A stretch of DNA of 64,000 nt from Alcanivorax sp. S6407 (lineage in GTDB: Bacteria; Pseudomonadota; Gammaproteobacteria; Pseudomonadales; Alcanivoracaceae). Made by a program: the position numbers and the translations under genes. The notes beneath the pieces were generated by a model. The model did no database searches. It was not told the DNA's origin and was given only the letters and a program-made list of their open reading frames with translations. The stretch is from assembly GCF_023016115.1 (NCBI RefSeq), contig NZ_JALKBH010000002.1:62001-126000 (forward strand), read 5' to 3'. Of this stretch, positions 56,753 through 64,000 are shown piece after piece; the first letter of the stretch is position 1; each line of letters opens with the position of its first letter.

Positions 56753-58033
56753 TTAGACTCGCCCTATCCCTCTATACACCAGCCCCTGCCCTCTGACAAA
56801 GTCCGGGTCATAGATGTTTCTGCCATCCAGAATCAACGGCTGGCGCATGGCTGCCCGCAGGCGCCGCCAGTCCGGCCCCCAGTAGAGCTTCCACTCGGTC
56901 ACCAGCATCAACGCATCGGAACCGGCCACTGCCTCGTAAGGATCATCACAAAGCTGCAGCTCGCCTCGCCCCTCGGCCCAGGCCTGTAACGCCGGTAGCG
57001 CCTTGGGATCATGCACTGCCACCTCGACCCCTTGGGCCCAGAGCGCTTCAATAAGCTTAAGTGCCGGCGCGTTATCCACCCGGCGGGTACCCGGCTTGAA
57101 CGCCGCGCCCCAGATCGCCACCCGCTTGCCGGTGACATTGCCTTCGAAGTACTGCCAGAACTTGCGGAACAGCACTTCTTTCTGGCGCTCATTGGTCTGC
57201 AGCACCTGGGCCAGCAAACCGGGTTCTGCAGAGCGCTCACTAAGCGCATCCACCAACGCCAGCACGTTCCTGTCCAGGCCCGCACCACCAAAACCACAGC
57301 CGGGATAGAGGTAGGACTCACCAATGCGGGAATCCGCACCCATGGCCACCCTGACCGCATCAATATCGACACCAAGAGACTCGGAAAGATTGGCCATGTC
57401 ATTCATGAAACTGATGCGCGTGGCCAGAATGCCGCTGATAGCCAGCTTGGCGAACTCCGCCTCCCGCAGCGTCATCACCTGAATCACGTCCTTGCGGCGG
57501 TTAAAGGGACGCAGCAGCTCCCGCACCTGGGCCTCGCCTTCCCCCTGCTCACAGCCCAGCAGGATGCTTTCCGGGCGGGTAAAGGTCTGGAAGGCATTAC
57601 CCTCCTGAATCAGGTCCGGCAGCGCCACCAGGGCAGCACCACTGCCCGCCTCACGCAACTGGTCACGCAGACGCTCCGCCGCCCCCACCGGGCCCACGGT
57701 CTGGTTGATCACCAGCTGACATTCCGCATTCCCGGCGATCTGCTGGATGATCTCCAGGCTCCAGTCTTCATCCCCCGGGGAGAGGGCCAGAAACACCGCC
57801 TCAGCCGGCGCAGGTAGAGCATCGCCGCGAAAACAGGCAACCAACCGCCCCGATTCCAGCTGCTCGGCAAACACCCGATCCAGCCCCTGCTCACGGAACA
57901 AGGGGCGACCTTCCTCAAGCTTCTCCCGGGAACGCGCCTCCTGCACCACCCAACACACCCGGTGCCCGGTCTGTGCCATGGCCGTCGCCGTCACCTGGGC
58001 ACACAAGGTATCGCCGTAAACCGTAATCTGCAT
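56753..58033 (-). CDS. Divergent UDP-sugar dehydrogenase family protein lacking the catalytic cysteine
   Basis: 426 residues with the three-domain UGDH outline: EAEFAKLAISGILATRISFM (residues 191-210) and VAIWGAAFKPGTRRVDNAP in the C-terminal half are clearly family-typical. Two key sites are altered. The N-terminal NAD motif reads VYGDTLCAQVTA instead of GxGYVG. The active-site segment reads CGFGGAGLDRN (246-256) where the family has GFGGSCFPKD, so the nucleophilic Cys, the Lys and the Asp are all replaced. Normal oxidation to UDP-glucuronate therefore looks impossible; a regulatory or structural role is inferred. Long intact frame and operon position argue against a pseudogene. An intact ugd lies 1.5 kb upstream. 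Confidence 0.8.
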   Translation of the reverse strand: MQITVYGDTLCAQVTATAMAQTGHRVCWVVQEARSREKLEEGRPLFREQGLDRVFAEQLESGRLVACFRGDALPAPAEAVFLALSPGDEDWSLEIIQQIAGNAECQLVINQTVGPVGAAERLRDQLREAGSGAALVALPDLIQEGNAFQTFTRPESILLGCEQGEGEAQVRELLRPFNRRKDVIQVMTLREAEFAKLAISGILATRISFMNDMANLSESLGVDIDAVRVAMGADSRIGESYLYPGCGFGGAGLDRNVLALVDALSERSAEPGLLAQVLQTNERQKEVLFRKFWQYFEGNVTGKRVAIWGAAFKPGTRRVDNAPALKLIEALWAQGVEVAVHDPKALPALQAWAEGRGELQLCDDPYEAVAGSDALMLVTEWKLYWGPDWRRLRAAMRQPLILDGRNIYDPDFVRGQGLVYRGIGRV

Positions 58034-58302
58034 AAAACCTCAGCTGTGAGCTATTAGCCTTGAGCTGTCAGAGAAATCAAAACCAGACTTCAGCCTGGAA
58101 CCATCAATCTATTGGGAGTACATATAACAGAAAAGCATCGCCCCTTTCGCTTGCAAGCAAGCTCCCACAAAACCGGAACGCTCAACGCTCTACTTTGAAA
58201 ACGACCTCAATCGTCATTCGAGCATGGACTCCTACAAAACCAATGCCCTTTTGAGACAAAGGCGAAGCCGAGGACTTTGACTTCCCTTTCAACTTTGAAC
58301 TT
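58034..58302. repeat. Intergenic repeats: two heptamer arrays and a REP half-site
   Basis: Degenerate array AGCTGTG, AGCTATT, AGCCTTG, AGCTGTC (58042-58069), a REP half-site CGCTTGCAAGCAAGCTCCCA (58138), then CTTTCAA, CTTTGAA, CTTTCAA, CTTTCAA (58286-58313). The last array runs into the 3' end of galU. Confidence 0.8.
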
Positions 58303-59196
58303 TCAACTTTCAACTGCTTTTCCAAGCTCCGCCGCCATCATCTCCCGCACCTGCTCACCCAGCTCCGGGTGGCGGGCGGCGAAATGGAAAATAGCCTGTA
58401 GATAACCCGCCTTGTTACCACAATCGAAGGTCTGCCCACGCATGGCATAGGCTTCCACCGGCGCATCCTCCATCAGGGTGGCAATGGCGTCGGTGAGCTG
58501 GATCTCATTGCCTGCCCCAGGCGGGGTGTCCGCCAGAATAGCCATGATCTCGCCAGGCAGCACATAGCGCCCCACCACCGACAACCGCGACGGCGCATCC
58601 GCAACGGCAGGCTTCTCCACCACCGCGGTCATGGGGGCGGATTCACCGGCTGCCGGCACCTCGCCCTTCAAAGCGACAATGCCATACTGATCCACACGCT
58701 CCGCAGGCACTTCCTCTACCATGATCTGGGCCGCCCCGCTGGCGTGGTATTTCTCCACCATCTCGCCCAGGTCTTCCTGCAGCCCGTCGCAATCCACCAG
58801 CACATCCGGCAACAGCACCGCAAACGGCTCATTGCCCACCACCGGCGCCGCGCAGGCCACCGCATGACCGAGCCCAAGCGCCCGGTGCTGTCGCACCGCA
58901 ATCACACTCACGTCTGCCGGCAAGATATCGCGCACTTCGGCCAACAGGGCGTCCTTACCCTTGTCCGCCAGTTGTTGCTCCAGTTCAAACTGGGTATCGA
59001 AATAATCCTCAATGGCGGTCTTGGCGGAATGGGTCACCAGGACAATTTCCTTGATCCCCGCCCGCACCGCTTCCTTCACCACATACTCAATGGCCGGGCG
59101 ATCAACAATAGGAAGCATCTCTTTTGGAATCGACTTGGAGGCCGGCAACATACGAGAACCAAAACCTGCCACCGGAAGCACCGCCTTCTTAACCAT
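58303..59196 (-). CDS. galU: UTP-glucose-1-phosphate uridylyltransferase
   Basis: 297 residues. AVLPVAGFGSRMLPASKSIP then KEMLPIVDRPAIEYVV (nucleotide and substrate sites), GLGHAVACAAPVVGNEPFAV, and KPAVADAPSRLSVVGRYVL. Makes UDP-glucose, used by galE and ugd. Its last codons (ending GKAVES) overlap a CTTTCAA heptamer array. Start overlaps the end of the VanZ-like gene by eight bases, so translation is coupled. Confidence 0.96.
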   Translation of the reverse strand: MVKKAVLPVAGFGSRMLPASKSIPKEMLPIVDRPAIEYVVKEAVRAGIKEIVLVTHSAKTAIEDYFDTQFELEQQLADKGKDALLAEVRDILPADVSVIAVRQHRALGLGHAVACAAPVVGNEPFAVLLPDVLVDCDGLQEDLGEMVEKYHASGAAQIMVEEVPAERVDQYGIVALKGEVPAAGESAPMTAVVEKPAVADAPSRLSVVGRYVLPGEIMAILADTPPGAGNEIQLTDAIATLMEDAPVEAYAMRGQTFDCGNKAGYLQAIFHFAARHPELGEQVREMMAAELGKAVES

Positions 59197-59557
59197 TTTT
59201 CCCTCTTATCCAGAATCGCTTTATCGCCCAGAGTAACAGCAAACCGATCAACACTCCTGCGGCATTCCCGACCAGATCATCCAGGGATGCAGACCGACCG
59301 GGAATCCACAACTGAGCAAATTCAATCCCTGCCCCCAGCAGCAACGTGCCCATCACCGCGAGGGCGGCGCGAACGCCATTGAGCCCCACCAGCAACGTCA
59401 CCAGGGCACAAAAGAACACATGAATGGAGACATCAAGACTACCCAATGCAAGCCACGTGCCGACCGTATCCCGTTGCTTACCGGGAAGCAGCGCCCCGCC
59501 CACAAACGCAACAGCCACCAACAGCAGCAACAGACGCTTGCCGTCAGCACGCATCAT
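59189..59557 (-). CDS. VanZ-like membrane protein
   Basis: 122 residues with four predicted membrane helices (about 8-25, 38-58, 62-80, 92-112) and the family segment GAGIEFAQLWIPGRSASLDD followed by LVGNAAGVLIG. VanZ-like proteins are common next to surface-polysaccharide genes, but their biochemical role is unclear. Twelve bases after ugd and overlapping galU, so part of the same operon. Confidence 0.85.
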   Translation of the reverse strand: MMRADGKRLLLLLVAVAFVGGALLPGKQRDTVGTWLALGSLDVSIHVFFCALVTLLVGLNGVRAALAVMGTLLLGAGIEFAQLWIPGRSASLDDLVGNAAGVLIGLLLLWAIKRFWIRGKNG

Positions 59558-59569
59558 CGCCGTCCGACA

Positions 59570-60736
59570 TCAGTCACTACCGAACAAATCCCGGGTATAC
59601 ACCTTCTCGGCAAAGGGCTTCAGCTCCTCTACCATCCGGTTAGAGACAATCACGTCGCAGGTGGAGACAAACTCACTGAAATCACGAATGACCCTGGAAT
59701 TGAAGAAAGTCTCATCCGGCAACGCAGGCTCATACACCACCACCTCAACACCCTTGGCCTTGAGGCGCTTCATCACCCCCTGAATGGAAGAGGCCCTGAA
59801 GTTATCGGAGCCCGCCTTCATCACCAGACGATAAATACCCACCCGGGCCGGGCTGCGGCGCAGAATATCATCAGCCACAAAGTCCTTGCGCGTGCGGTTG
59901 GCATCCACAATCGCCTGAATCATGTTGTTAGGCACATTCTGGTAATTGGCCAGCAGTTGCTTGGTGTCCTTGGGCAGACAATAGCCACCATAGCCAAAGG
60001 AAGGATTGTTGTAGTGGTCACCAATCCGTGGATCAAGACAAACACCATCAATAATCTGGCGCGTATCCAGCCCATGAGCCGCGGCATAGCTATCCAGCTC
60101 ATTGAAGTACGCCACCCGCATGGCCAGGTAGGTATTGGCAAACAGCTTGATCGCCTCGGCTTCCGTGGAATCCGTGAAAAGTACCGGCACGTCTTTCCTG
60201 ATCGCCCCCTCCGCCAACATCCCGGCGAAAGTCTTCGCGGCATCGTCATGTCCACCCACGATGATCCGGGAAGGGTAGAGATTGTCCTCAAGCGCCCGCC
60301 CCTCACGCAAGAACTCTGGAGAAAACAGGATTTTCAGAGCAGAGAAGCGACCACACAACGAATCGGTGAATCCTACCGGCACAGTTGATTTGATAATTAC
60401 AGTCGCCGCAGGACACAAGGCTGAGACATCACTGATCACCGCCTCAACGCTCTTTGTGTTGAAATAGTTGTTGACCGGATCATAGTCAGTGGGGGTTGCC
60501 ACCACGACAAAATCGGCCCCCTTGAGGGCTTCCTCCTTATCCGTCGTGGCCGTGAGATCCAGCCCCTTGTTATCCAGGTATTCCTGGATCAACTTGTCTT
60601 CGATCGGCGACACGCCTTTCTGGATCTTCTCCACCTTGGCGGCATCAATATCCAGCGCCACCACCGTATTGTGCTGAGCCAGCAACACCGCATTGGAAAG
60701 CCCCACGTAACCGGTACCGGCAATCACGACCTTCAT
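59570..60736 (-). CDS. ugd: UDP-glucose 6-dehydrogenase
   Basis: 388 residues (E. coli Ugd 388). NAD motif [18 protein letters not shown], catalytic [19 protein letters not shown] with the active cysteine near residue 253, and [20 protein letters not shown]. Oxidises UDP-glucose to UDP-glucuronate for acidic surface sugars. This is the intact member of the pair; compare the altered paralog at 56753. Confidence 0.96.
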   Translation of the reverse strand: MKVVIAGTGYVGLSNAVLLAQHNTVVALDIDAAKVEKIQKGVSPIEDKLIQEYLDNKGLDLTATTDKEEALKGADFVVVATPTDYDPVNNYFNTKSVEAVISDVSALCPAATVIIKSTVPVGFTDSLCGRFSALKILFSPEFLREGRALEDNLYPSRIIVGGHDDAAKTFAGMLAEGAIRKDVPVLFTDSTEAEAIKLFANTYLAMRVAYFNELDSYAAAHGLDTRQIIDGVCLDPRIGDHYNNPSFGYGGYCLPKDTKQLLANYQNVPNNMIQAIVDANRTRKDFVADDILRRSPARVGIYRLVMKAGSDNFRASSIQGVMKRLKAKGVEVVVYEPALPDETFFNSRVIRDFSEFVSTCDVIVSNRMVEELKPFAEKVYTRDLFGSD

Positions 60737-60817
60737 CGAATCTCCCTTGTCCTACCTGTAATCAGGCGCAACTCAAATGATGACGATGGTGTTCGCTTAA
60801 GCCGTGATTTTGATTTT

Positions 60818-60887
60818 TGTGGGAGCGTGCTTGCACGCGAAGCCTATACTTTTGGGTGCTTCATTCGCGTGCAAGCACGCTCCCACA
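60818..60887. repeat. Perfect REPIN (inverted REP pair)
   Basis: 24-base perfect arms (60818-60841 and 60864-60887) beginning TGTGGGAGCGTGCTTGCACG, with a 22-base spacer. Each arm also contains its own small hairpin (GCGTGC/GCACGC). Fills the gap between ugd and the pyruvyltransferase gene. Confidence 0.93.
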
Positions 60888-60929
60888 CAGATTCCGGGCT
60901 TAATTAAACAGCATCATCCTACTTGATCA

Positions 60930-61988
60930 TTACTGGTTTGCATTCGGCGCGTCATCTGCAAGTCGCGCACAATCCACATCTTTCGTCCAGGCATGGTAGT
61001 AGCCGCTGTTCTTGCCATAGCTGTTATCAACCACCATATTCTCCTGGTCCAGCAGGCAGGCCAGAATATGGCCATGCATCCGGGAGGAAATGACCGTTTC
61101 ATAGCGGGAAAAGAAGCGGGCGCTGCGCTTCACCACTTGAAAGACGTGCCACTGCCACAAATACGCCGCCAGATTCCTGATATGGCGACTATTCGTTTTA
61201 ACCCCCAGTCTCAGCAAACGACGCTCCCAGGCAAGCAACCTGTTATCCCTGGTGGTCACCACATCCTGCCAGTCAACAACCGTATCATCCTCGCCGATCT
61301 CAAAAGGATACGCTGCTGCAACCTTCTCCTTGTCGGTACGACTGAAATGCAGCACACCCTGCCTGTCAGCTTGCGCTACCCCGCCAAGAAGCCGGTACAA
61401 ATAGTGAGCGGTGTCCGGGGCCATAAATACATTGTCTGACATTGCCTTGAATTGCTGATAGCTGCGTTCATCACGGGCAAATAAAAACACATCATCATGC
61501 GATCGAAACAGGGCAATGCATTTGTTCAGATTTTCATCACTCTCGAAATGCACAGATTGCGGAAGAATGACAATTCTATTATCGGGAAAGGCGCTTATCA
61601 GACTCTCACGCAACGCTTGATGGGAGTGGTACAGATCGCCAAAGTTTCCCCCGCCCTGACACAGAATCGTGGTATTCGGGCCCACCGTGTCGCGGAGTTC
61701 CTCAAGGGAGAAATCGCTGACCGACCGCTGCAGACGAAGCTTCACGCCATGCTCCTTGAGCAGCAGCAAGGCCCCCGCATAAATGAGCATATCACCAACA
61801 TTGTAATAAACCGGGTAATCCAGATAGACCACATCATCAGGATCTTTGATGACATCAAGGATGACACTTAGCTTTTCCTTGAGGGCATCCATCGCATTTT
61901 CCACGCAAGCCTCCTCTAACAACCGATTGATTGAGCCAACGTTTACCCGGTTTGGCAAGGAAGTGGTTATCGCCTGTAACAGAGACAA
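60930..61988 (-). CDS. Polysaccharide pyruvyl transferase family protein
   Basis: 352 residues. DYPVYYNVGDMLIYAGALLL, ILCQGGGNFGDLYHSHQALR, the ILPQSVHF segment and the C-terminal VISSRMHGHILACLL are the conserved blocks of the WcaK/PssK pyruvyltransferase family, which adds ketal pyruvate from PEP to surface sugars. Catalysis and target sugar are inferred from the family. The start may be later (Met 33, MDALKEKL), because the first 30 residues are weakly supported. It is the first gene of the minus-strand polysaccharide row. Confidence 0.87.
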   Translation of the reverse strand: MSLLQAITTSLPNRVNVGSINRLLEEACVENAMDALKEKLSVILDVIKDPDDVVYLDYPVYYNVGDMLIYAGALLLLKEHGVKLRLQRSVSDFSLEELRDTVGPNTTILCQGGGNFGDLYHSHQALRESLISAFPDNRIVILPQSVHFESDENLNKCIALFRSHDDVFLFARDERSYQQFKAMSDNVFMAPDTAHYLYRLLGGVAQADRQGVLHFSRTDKEKVAAAYPFEIGEDDTVVDWQDVVTTRDNRLLAWERRLLRLGVKTNSRHIRNLAAYLWQWHVFQVVKRSARFFSRYETVISSRMHGHILACLLDQENMVVDNSYGKNSGYYHAWTKDVDCARLADDAPNANQ

Positions 61989-62178
61989 ACAAACCTGTCC
62001 CAGAAAGAGAGGAGAATGGAAGAAATGGAGACTGAATTATATTCAGGGAGGTGACAATGAAAGCGGGTATTGAAGCGTATCGCGGATAGAAAACATCGGG
62101 CCAGCCCCATCACAAGGCAGGCCATGCCGCGGCAAGGGAGAAGGGCACCAGCCCCTCCCCTGCCGGGCCAGAGGCAAC

Positions 62179-62799
62179 TTACAGCCCCAGCTGCTCAATA
62201 ATCTGGCGCACACAACCTTCAATATCGTTTTCTGCGGTATTGATGGTAATTTCAGCCTTCTCCGGCGCCTCATAAGGACTATCGATGCCGGTAAATTCCT
62301 TGATTTCACCTGCCCGGGCTTTCTTGTAAAGCCCTTTGGGGTCACGCTTCTCACACTCTTCCAGAGGAGCATGAACAAAAACCTCAAGGAACTCGCCATC
62401 GTCAAACAAGGCGCGAGCCGCATCCCGGTCTGCACGGAAAGGACTGATAAAGGCAGTAACCACGATCAAGCCGGCATCCACCATCAGCTTCGCCACCTCG
62501 GAAACCCGGCGAATATTCTCCGTGCGATCTTCATCGCTCATGCCCAGGTTTTTGTTCAGACCATGGCGCACATTGTCGCCATCCAGCAAATAGGTGTGCT
62601 TGCCCTGCTCCGTCAGCGCCACTTCCAGAGCATTGGCAATCGTAGACTTGCCCGCCCCGGAAAGCCCGGTCAACCACAGACACTTCGGCGCCTGCCCCTT
62701 AACCTTGGCCCGGTCAGCCTTGGAAATATTGGTTTCATGCCACACGACGTGGGCTTTGGATTCGTTGGCTTTTTCCTGGTACGGAGACTTGTCAGACAT
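62179..62799 (-). CDS. cysC: Adenylylsulfate kinase
   Basis: 206 residues. P-loop GLSGAGKST near residue 45, [55 protein letters not shown]. Phosphorylates APS to PAPS in sulfate activation. cysD and cysN are not in the window; position beside a polysaccharide locus would also fit sulfated sugars, but no sulfotransferase is visible. Confidence 0.95.
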   Translation of the reverse strand: MSDKSPYQEKANESKAHVVWHETNISKADRAKVKGQAPKCLWLTGLSGAGKSTIANALEVALTEQGKHTYLLDGDNVRHGLNKNLGMSDEDRTENIRRVSEVAKLMVDAGLIVVTAFISPFRADRDAARALFDDGEFLEVFVHAPLEECEKRDPKGLYKKARAGEIKEFTGIDSPYEAPEKAEITINTAENDIEGCVRQIIEQLGL

Positions 62800-62818
62800 G
62801 CGTAATTCCTTAGTTCAA

Positions 62819-62853
62819 AGTTGCGAGTTACGAGTTGCGAGTTGCGAGTTACG
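62819..62853. repeat. Heptamer array AGTTGCG/AGTTACG x5
   Basis: Units AGTTGCG, AGTTACG, AGTTGCG, AGTTGCG, AGTTACG, then AAAAGC. It separates cysC from the four-helix-bundle gene and mirrors the array at 63277. Confidence 0.9.
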
Positions 62854-62863
62854 AAAAGCAACT

Positions 62864-63220
62864 TCAACACTCATTCAATTCCCGCCTGATGCCATGAATC
62901 AAAGCACCAAGCATTCTGGAAAGTTGGTCGGTTTCTGAAAGCCATTTACCGGCTACCGTGTCATCGATGTAGTCGATTTCGCTTCCTATATGTACCTGGG
63001 TTCGGAGCTCTCCAACCGAGCCTTTTGCATAGCTCCAGAACCGTCCCCTGTCCTTGAGGGAAACCCTCTCGAAGCCCTCAGCAATGTTGCTGGGCACCGA
63101 CAAAGCGGACCGGGTAATCTGATCCTTGAATCCATAGTCCCGGCATTCCTTGAAGTGCCGAAACATTTCCACGCTTAACGCCACAGAACGGCACCATACT
63201 TCCATTTCTTCAAATCGCAT
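62864..63220 (-). CDS. Four helix bundle protein of the S23/IVS type
   Basis: 118 residues: MRFEEMEVWCRSVALSVEMF, KDQITRSALSVPSNIAEGFE, RFWSYAKGSVGELRTQV, and RRELNEC at the end. These are the conserved blocks of the S23 family, first seen in intervening sequences of 23S rRNA genes but also widespread in chromosomes. Pentameric fold, no known enzyme activity. The start is ATG 63220 with AAGGAG upstream. Flanked on both sides by heptamer arrays in opposite orientation, which makes it look like a movable cassette. Confidence 0.9.
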   Translation of the reverse strand: MRFEEMEVWCRSVALSVEMFRHFKECRDYGFKDQITRSALSVPSNIAEGFERVSLKDRGRFWSYAKGSVGELRTQVHIGSEIDYIDDTVAGKWLSETDQLSRMLGALIHGIRRELNEC

Positions 63221-63276
63221 CCTTGCTTTGCTCCTTTTTACCGAGGACATCCTTGTCCCGTATTAATATTTTGCCT

Positions 63277-63304
63277 TTCGAAACTCGAAACTCGAACCTC
63301 GTTA
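63277..63304. repeat. Heptamer array TTCGAAA/CTCGAAA x4
   Basis: Units TTCGAAA, CTCGAAA, CTCGAAC, CTCGTTA, then CTGCTTTTT. In the opposite orientation to the array at 62819. Confidence 0.88.
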
Positions 63305-63311
63305 CTGCTTT

Positions 63312-64000
63312 TTAAAACCCCCACACCATCGGAATCACCACAAGACTAATCACCCCCACCACCAAACTCATCGGCAACCCTATCCGCACATAATCCCGGA
63401 AGGTATAGCCGCCGGGGCCCATGACCATCAGGTTGGTCTGGTAGCCCAGGGGGGTCATGAAGCTCGCGGATGCAGCGAACATCACGGCAACGATAAAAGG
63501 CATCGGGCTCACGCCCAGCTGCTCCGCCACACCAATGGCAATGGGGAACACCAGCACGGCAGCGGCGTTGTTGGTGATCATTTCGGTGAATGCCGCGGTC
63601 AGCAGGTAGATGATTACCAGCGCCATGAACGGTGACAGGCCATTGTCCGGAAAGGCTTCCTGCACAATCCAGGCAGCGGCGCCGCTGGTTTCCATGGCCT
63701 TGCCAAGGGCGAAGGAGGCGCCGATCACCACCAGCACCGGTAAATTCACACTCACATTCATACGTGAACGGTTCACCGTCACACAGCGAAACGCCAGCAT
63801 CAGGCCAGCGGCCACCATGGCAGCCTCCAGAGTGGAAGCCAGCCCGACCACATTGGCCAGTACCATGGCCACGAGAATCCCCACGGCAATGGGCGCACGG
63901 CGGAAATCCGGCGGCGTGGAATCCTTCAACGGGCTCACCAGCATGAAATCCCGCCGGTAGCGATACTGCTCCACGAACTGTTCACTGGTTTCCAGCAGCA
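63312..64000 (-). CDS. SLC13-type permease, N-terminal part outside the window
   Basis: C-terminal 229 residues of a membrane transporter. The frame stays open to base 64000 (LLETSEQFVEQYRYRRDFML), so the gene starts beyond the window. The visible part begins with the end of a soluble segment, then about six membrane helices with TEMITNNAAAVLVFPIAIGV and SFMTPLGYQTNLMVMGPGGY, the conserved NNA and PxGYQTN motifs of the DASS/SLC13 group. Many bacterial members with such a soluble loop carry TrkA-C domains and some transport sulfate. The neighbouring cysC is compatible with that, but the substrate is not shown by the sequence. Confidence 0.88.
   Translation of the reverse strand, partial: LLETSEQFVEQYRYRRDFMLVSPLKDSTPPDFRRAPIAVGILVAMVLANVVGLASTLEAAMVAAGLMLAFRCVTVNRSRMNVSVNLPVLVVIGASFALGKAMETSGAAAWIVQEAFPDNGLSPFMALVIIYLLTAAFTEMITNNAAAVLVFPIAIGVAEQLGVSPMPFIVAVMFAASASFMTPLGYQTNLMVMGPGGYTFRDYVRIGLPMSLVVGVISLVVIPMVWGF

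Noticed and set aside
56753-58033. Pseudogene call for the UGDH-like gene
   Set aside because: Frame is intact over 426 codons with normal gene packing; altered active site alone does not make it a pseudogene.

Overview
The window reads as a chromosomal segment of a marine-type gammaproteobacterium close to Alcanivorax and Pseudomonas. The reasons are the smc-zipA-ligA order, cmoA-cmoB, nadB next to ygfX-sdhE-ygfZ, a PHA phasin, and above all uvrB - aminotransferase - tRNA-Asn - polysaccharide cluster ending in a WbpM-type dehydratase. That last arrangement is the known setting of the O-specific antigen locus of Pseudomonas aeruginosa. The genus is an inference from protein resemblance and gene order; there is no rRNA here.

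Bases 1-35,000 are mainly housekeeping genes: nadB (5' end missing), ygfX-sdhE, ygfZ, a di-heme peroxidase lipoprotein, an enoyl-CoA hydratase-family acyl-CoA hydrolase, a phasin, a DUF445 membrane protein with two small paralogous membrane proteins nearby, a UbiJ-like SCP2 protein with a membrane anchor, a degenerate GGDEF protein, cmoB/cmoA, a hybrid sensor kinase, mnmC, a MAPEG protein, yheU, a lytic transglycosylase-like lipoprotein, ligA, zipA, smc, cysZ and uvrB. Many intergenic gaps are packed with repeats. They hold REP/REPIN-like palindromes, long composite inverted repeats, and tandem arrays of different 7-bp units that always keep a period of 7.

Bases 35,000-37,500 hold a decayed REP-associated transposase (RAYT) C-terminus split by a 205-bp insert, the class I aminotransferase, an intact tRNA-Asn(GTT), and two tandem degenerate copies of the tRNA 3' half, each followed by a terminator.

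Bases 37,700-62,000 form a surface-polysaccharide locus, almost all on the minus strand. It contains FnlA/B/C-type genes for UDP-L-FucNAc, a WbuB-like transferase, a WbpV-like reductase/epimerase with a PglC-like phosphoglycosyl transferase and a WbpM-like 4,6-dehydratase (initiating sugar, probably UDP-QuiNAc or UDP-FucNAc), further glycosyltransferases, a Wzx-like flippase, and precursor genes (algC, pgi, galU, ugd, galE). A second UGDH-family protein lacks the catalytic cysteine. A pyruvyltransferase-family gene lies at the far end. No polymerase (Wzy) or chain-length regulator (Wzz) was found. A visibly AT-richer block (two GT4 enzymes and the flippase) is flanked by imperfect direct repeats and looks inserted between pgi and algC.

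Bases 62,000-64,000 carry cysC, a small four-helix-bundle (S23/IVS) gene framed by oppositely oriented heptamer arrays, and the C-terminal part of an SLC13-type permease that runs off the window.
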